The notes beneath the pieces were generated by a model, which saw only the letters and a program-made list of their open reading frames with translations, was not told the origin of the DNA and searched no databases. A program made the translations under genes and the position numbers. From Treponema sp. (lineage in GTDB: Bacteria > Spirochaetota > Spirochaetia > Treponematales > Breznakiellaceae), in assembly GCA_031263265.1 (NCBI GenBank), contig JAISGE010000063.1:1-9040 (forward strand): 9,040 nt of DNA. The letters run 5' to 3'. The first letter of the stretch is position 1, and each line of letters opens with the position of its first letter. Of this stretch, positions 6,233 through 9,040 are shown piece after piece.

Positions 6233-7294
6233 TTATCGTAATGCTCCCATGATAATCCCTGCGGTCTTTTCAAAGGTATATTTTGACGCCAAAGATTCCG
6301 GTAGCATCAGGGTCTCAGCTTTTTTATCATACAATAAAGCCATCAGTTTTTCTTTTAGATCGTTGCTGTCCCCTGCATGAAAAAAAGTTACCGGGAACTC
6401 AGCATAGATTTCTTTAAAAACAGGAATATCCGAAATAAGCGCCTGGGTTCCACAGATCATCGCCTCAAGGGGGGGAAGCCCAAAACCTTCATAAAGAGAA
6501 GGCTGCACTAAGAGCGCGGCTTGGGCGAGCAAAACCTTGAGCTTTTCATCGGATATAAACCCGGTAAACTCCACAAAAGAAGGATCCGCCGACTTGAGCT
6601 TTTCAAGTGCTTCATTATCTTTCGATCTGAAGTTGTTTTTCTCCCCAACAATAACAAGTTTGTGGGGCAAGCCTTCCCTGCGGGCCTTGAAAAACGCATC
6701 AAGCAAAATCGAAAGTCCCTTGTGTTTTTTTATATTGCCGATAAAGACTATACCCTGTTTTTTTTCTACCGGTATCATAAAATCATTCCGTAGGAAATGC
6801 GGCTGTATCGCGCTGTGGGTAACAATAATCGGGATTTTTTTCCCCAAATGGATTTCCAGTCTTGATCGGGAAAATTGCGATACGGTGAAAATCTTTTTTG
6901 AACGCCTGAAAGCGCGGCGGTAAAACCACATTCGTGCAGCATGGCCAGTTTTTGAGGTAAGTTCCGGCATATCAGGAAAAATGATGTCGTGGATAGTGGT
7001 ATAGATAGGCACCGTAATACCACCGGGGATGTTAAAATAAGGAGAATAAAACAGATCGGTTTGGTTGATGATCTTTTTGAGAGGAAAGGCAAGCAATTCA
7101 CGAAACGAAAAAGGTTTTATGGTACAATGGATAACTTGAGTGTTTTGATAATTATTACTAAAAGAAACCAGTTTTTTTTTATCCCCCAAGAGCATAAAGC
7201 TATGAGGGGAATCAAGTAGGTAGGGGAGACATTCCCGAAGATATACGCCAACCCCACTTGCGTCGATCATCCGGCAGTCAATGCTTATGTTCAT
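6233..7294 (-). CDS. GT4-family glycosyltransferase (WbaZ/RfaB-like layout)
   Basis: This is a 353-residue retaining glycosyltransferase of the GT-B fold, acting on a cytoplasmic lipid-linked or polysaccharide acceptor. It opens with MNISIDCRMIDASGVGVYLRE, the DxRmi..sGvGvY pattern of this group, which places a Gly-rich acceptor-side loop at about 11-18. The C-terminal half has GNIKKHKGL in the donor-binding region, EFTGFISDEKLKVLLAQAALLVQPSLYEGFGLPPLEA, and the E-x7-E motif at Glu269-Glu277. Its length is normal for the family. Donor and linkage cannot be read from the sequence. The ATG overlaps the stop of the upstream membrane-enzyme gene as ATGA (7291-7294). There is little Shine-Dalgarno sequence, which points to translational coupling. 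The coding strand carries A9 (7172-7180, codons 39-41), A8 (6758-6765), A7 (6835-6841) and C7 (6469-6475, inside the E-x7-E motif). These are possible slippage sites. Confidence 0.93.
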   Translation of the reverse strand: MNISIDCRMIDASGVGVYLRECLPYLLDSPHSFMLLGDKKKLVSFSNNYQNTQVIHCTIKPFSFRELLAFPLKKIINQTDLFYSPYFNIPGGITVPIYTTIHDIIFPDMPELTSKTGHAARMWFYRRAFRRSKKIFTVSQFSRSRLEIHLGKKIPIIVTHSAIQPHFLRNDFMIPVEKKQGIVFIGNIKKHKGLSILLDAFFKARREGLPHKLVIVGEKNNFRSKDNEALEKLKSADPSFVEFTGFISDEKLKVLLAQAALLVQPSLYEGFGLPPLEAMICGTQALISDIPVFKEIYAEFPVTFFHAGDSNDLKEKLMALLYDKKAETLMLPESLASKYTFEKTAGIIMGALR

Positions 7295-9040
7295 TGTTCG
7301 GCTTTAATCCAATTATTAAAATCGAAAATATTGTCATGAACATAAAAATCCTTTTCAGGATCCAGGATAATCTGTGTTGCCTCTGGATCTTCCAAATGTA
7401 TTCCCCCTGAACAAGCAACATAAAGCGGATTATTTTTAAGTTCAGTTGAAATTTTTCTGCCCGTAAAAGGATTTACCGGATTTTCAATCTGTCCCTGAAA
7501 CGCAAGAAAAGGAACATCAGCGTTTGTCATAAAAGTATGATTAGTTTCTATGCTGCTAGAAGCATAGAAATCTTTCACCAGTAAAAGCGGATTAAAATTG
7601 TCTATATTGACGGAAAGTTCCTGATTCTTCGGTGAAACATAATTTTTTTGAGCCCCATGATCGGCAACAATAATTATTCGTGTATTATCATAAGCATCTT
7701 CCTGTTTTAGAAAATCAAACCAATCAGCCAGACGCAAAAGCGCAGAAACGTTTCCATGATACTCGGATTCTTTGGCGTATGGACTTGTTCCATAATTGCT
7801 TACCTGTAATACAGGCCGATAATCAGGGGCTTGCATTAACGAAGGGTTATGGGTGGTATTATTTACCATAATAAGCGCCGTGTTTTCTTTTTCAGCTTTA
7901 AAATCCGTAAGCCTGGGCAAAAAATCAAGTACTGCATAACCGTTAAGCGTATTGGTTAATTTATATCCCGAAAACGAAGCAAACCACCCCCCCTGTTGAT
8001 AAATCCCTTCCCGTGAGAAAAGGGGTGCTATCTTTAATATACTGTACCACAATATATTACGCTTGAGTACATCGCTCTGGGACGGCAAAACCATATTGTT
8101 TTCTTTAAGCCATGTACCGGTATATTCTGAATCGGTAATATAAGCCTTTATTTCAGGATAGGGATCATATAACCGCAAATCTTCTTTAAAACTATAATTC
8201 GGGTATGGAGGATCGGTTACCGTAACCTCATACCCTGCTTGAGAAAAAATAACGGGCATAAGCAAGAGTGCTTCGTTATGCTTTTTAACCACAGGAACCG
8301 TATCACGCTTGTTTAATTCAGTTGGAATATATTCATATCCGCCAAAGATAGGTGGCGCGCCGAGGCGCGTATAACCGTTAAAGGAAAGGGTATTCGGATA
8401 ATAAACAAAACCAGAATAACGCTCCTTTAACTCAGGTAGTTCTTCAAAAATAAACGGAACAAAGGAATTCATTGCCCGGTCAAGCATTAAGACGATGGTA
8501 TTTTTTCCTGTTTTGGAAAGATGAAAAAGAGGTTCAACTGATAGTTCGCTTTGTTTACCAATATGAAATTCAGTTGTTTTCCGATATTCGGTCTGTATGA
8601 ATAACATATTTTTAATCGACAGGATTAGGATCACTATGCTGGAGATGGCAGTAAGCGGAGTAATGATTTTATAAAACCCTTTTAGAAAAAGAAAAACTAT
8701 AAACCCTATTGGAATACAGAGGACAGCAATATTAATGAGCATTTCGTAAAATGAATGACCAACCCCATCCGCAAAAACCATGTCTAGAGTTAAAATTCCA
8801 TAGTTTCCCGGAAAAAGAAACGCATTGCATAATGCACTAAAACAAAGAATTAACCCTGTTATGGCAAAAGTTCTTTTGTTTGAAAACAAGAAAAAGAGGC
8901 ATAAGGGCCAAAATATAAAGAAACCTAAAGCCTTGGTGAGTGTATGAACGATAAAAAATAACGGGGTGTTATTATCAATATATGAAAATTCCTGCGGAGA
9001 GGATGCTATAAGCATCGACGGAAGAAACAAGCCGCTTATA
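7291..9040 (-). CDS. Membrane-anchored sulfatase/alkaline-phosphatase-superfamily protein, 5' truncated by window
   Basis: The frame stays open through the right edge, and ISGLFLPSMLIASSP reads like the end of a helix, so the TTG at 9028-9030 is probably internal (numbering below is from that codon). Hydrophobic segments lie at about 23-49, 54-75, 94-119 and 123-146. A large C-terminal domain, expected on the periplasmic side, follows. It has the alkaline-phosphatase-superfamily metal sites: Asp184 in NTIVLMLDRAM, His394 in NNTTHNP, and Asp457-His458 in VADHG. A likely nucleophile is Thr221 in GYTRLGAPPIFGG, where the T-x4-P-x2-G spacing fits. The closest roles known for this layout are phosphoglycerol or phosphoethanolamine transfer (the LtaS, MdoB and EptA families), or sulfatase-like processing. 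With two glycosyltransferases downstream, modification of an envelope glycan or lipid is the best inference. It could also be an inactive or differently specialised member. G+C is low (21 of 60 bases at 8701-8760), unlike the rest of the window. Confidence 0.85.
   Translation of the reverse strand, partial: ISGLFLPSMLIASSPQEFSYIDNNTPLFFIVHTLTKALGFFIFWPLCLFFLFSNKRTFAITGLILCFSALCNAFLFPGNYGILTLDMVFADGVGHSFYEMLINIAVLCIPIGFIVFLFLKGFYKIITPLTAISSIVILILSIKNMLFIQTEYRKTTEFHIGKQSELSVEPLFHLSKTGKNTIVLMLDRAMNSFVPFIFEELPELKERYSGFVYYPNTLSFNGYTRLGAPPIFGGYEYIPTELNKRDTVPVVKKHNEALLLMPVIFSQAGYEVTVTDPPYPNYSFKEDLRLYDPYPEIKAYITDSEYTGTWLKENNMVLPSQSDVLKRNILWYSILKIAPLFSREGIYQQGGWFASFSGYKLTNTLNGYAVLDFLPRLTDFKAEKENTALIMVNNTTHNPSLMQAPDYRPVLQVSNYGTSPYAKESEYHGNVSALLRLADWFDFLKQEDAYDNTRIIIVADHGAQKNYVSPKNQELSVNIDNFNPLLLVKDFYASSSIETNHTFMTNADVPFLAFQGQIENPVNPFTGRKISTELKNNPLYVACSGGIHLEDPEATQIILDPEKDFYVHDNIFDFNNWIKAEQ

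Noticed and set aside
6521..6923. Plus-strand reading frames opposite the glycosyltransferase gene
   Set aside because: They are antisense to a clear GT4 enzyme and their translations show only low-complexity Phe/Lys-rich sequence produced by the A-rich coding strand.
9028..9030. TTG as the start of the membrane-enzyme gene
   Set aside because: The frame continues to the window edge with hydrophobic, helix-like residues and no stop, so this codon is most likely internal.

Overview
The window looks like part of a spirochaete chromosome, most plausibly the Treponema group that includes nitrogen-fixing and termite-gut relatives. This is inferred from the kinase and NifA-like protein style and moderate G+C; it was not tested by a search. 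The window holds two blocks that converge on a 23-bp gap at 5110-5132. No tRNA, rRNA, insertion sequence or CRISPR array was seen.

Plus-strand block (1-5109). This is a signalling and regulatory set. The window opens inside the last third of a hybrid histidine kinase, which carries the end of a receiver domain, an Hpt domain and a helical tail. A complete paralogue follows after a 165-bp leader. It is a soluble 805-residue kinase with the order coiled coil, PAS, HisKA, HATPase, receiver, Hpt and helical tail, so one polypeptide holds a whole His-Asp-His relay. After a 78-bp leader rich in inverted repeats comes a sigma-54-dependent activator with the order GAF, AAA+ and Fis-type HTH. It resembles NifA and has no receiver domain.

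Minus-strand block (5133-9040, read right to left). This is a tightly packed surface-polysaccharide operon. An integral-membrane sulfatase/phosphotransferase-like protein, cut by the right edge of the window, overlaps by 4 bp a GT4 glycosyltransferase. That gene is followed 2 bp later by a second GT4 glycosyltransferase. The glycosyltransferases would build a glycan in the cytoplasm. The membrane enzyme could modify it, or the envelope, on the outer face of the inner membrane. G+C falls from about half near the convergence point to well under 40% in the membrane-enzyme gene.

Most worth a second look are: the PAS-kinase/NifA-like pairing, which recalls NifL-NifA; two mutually exclusive hairpins around the activator's start codon, with a stray strong Shine-Dalgarno sequence upstream; a patch of near-identical DNA around the phospho-accepting His of the two kinase paralogues; and homopolymer tracts in the polysaccharide genes.
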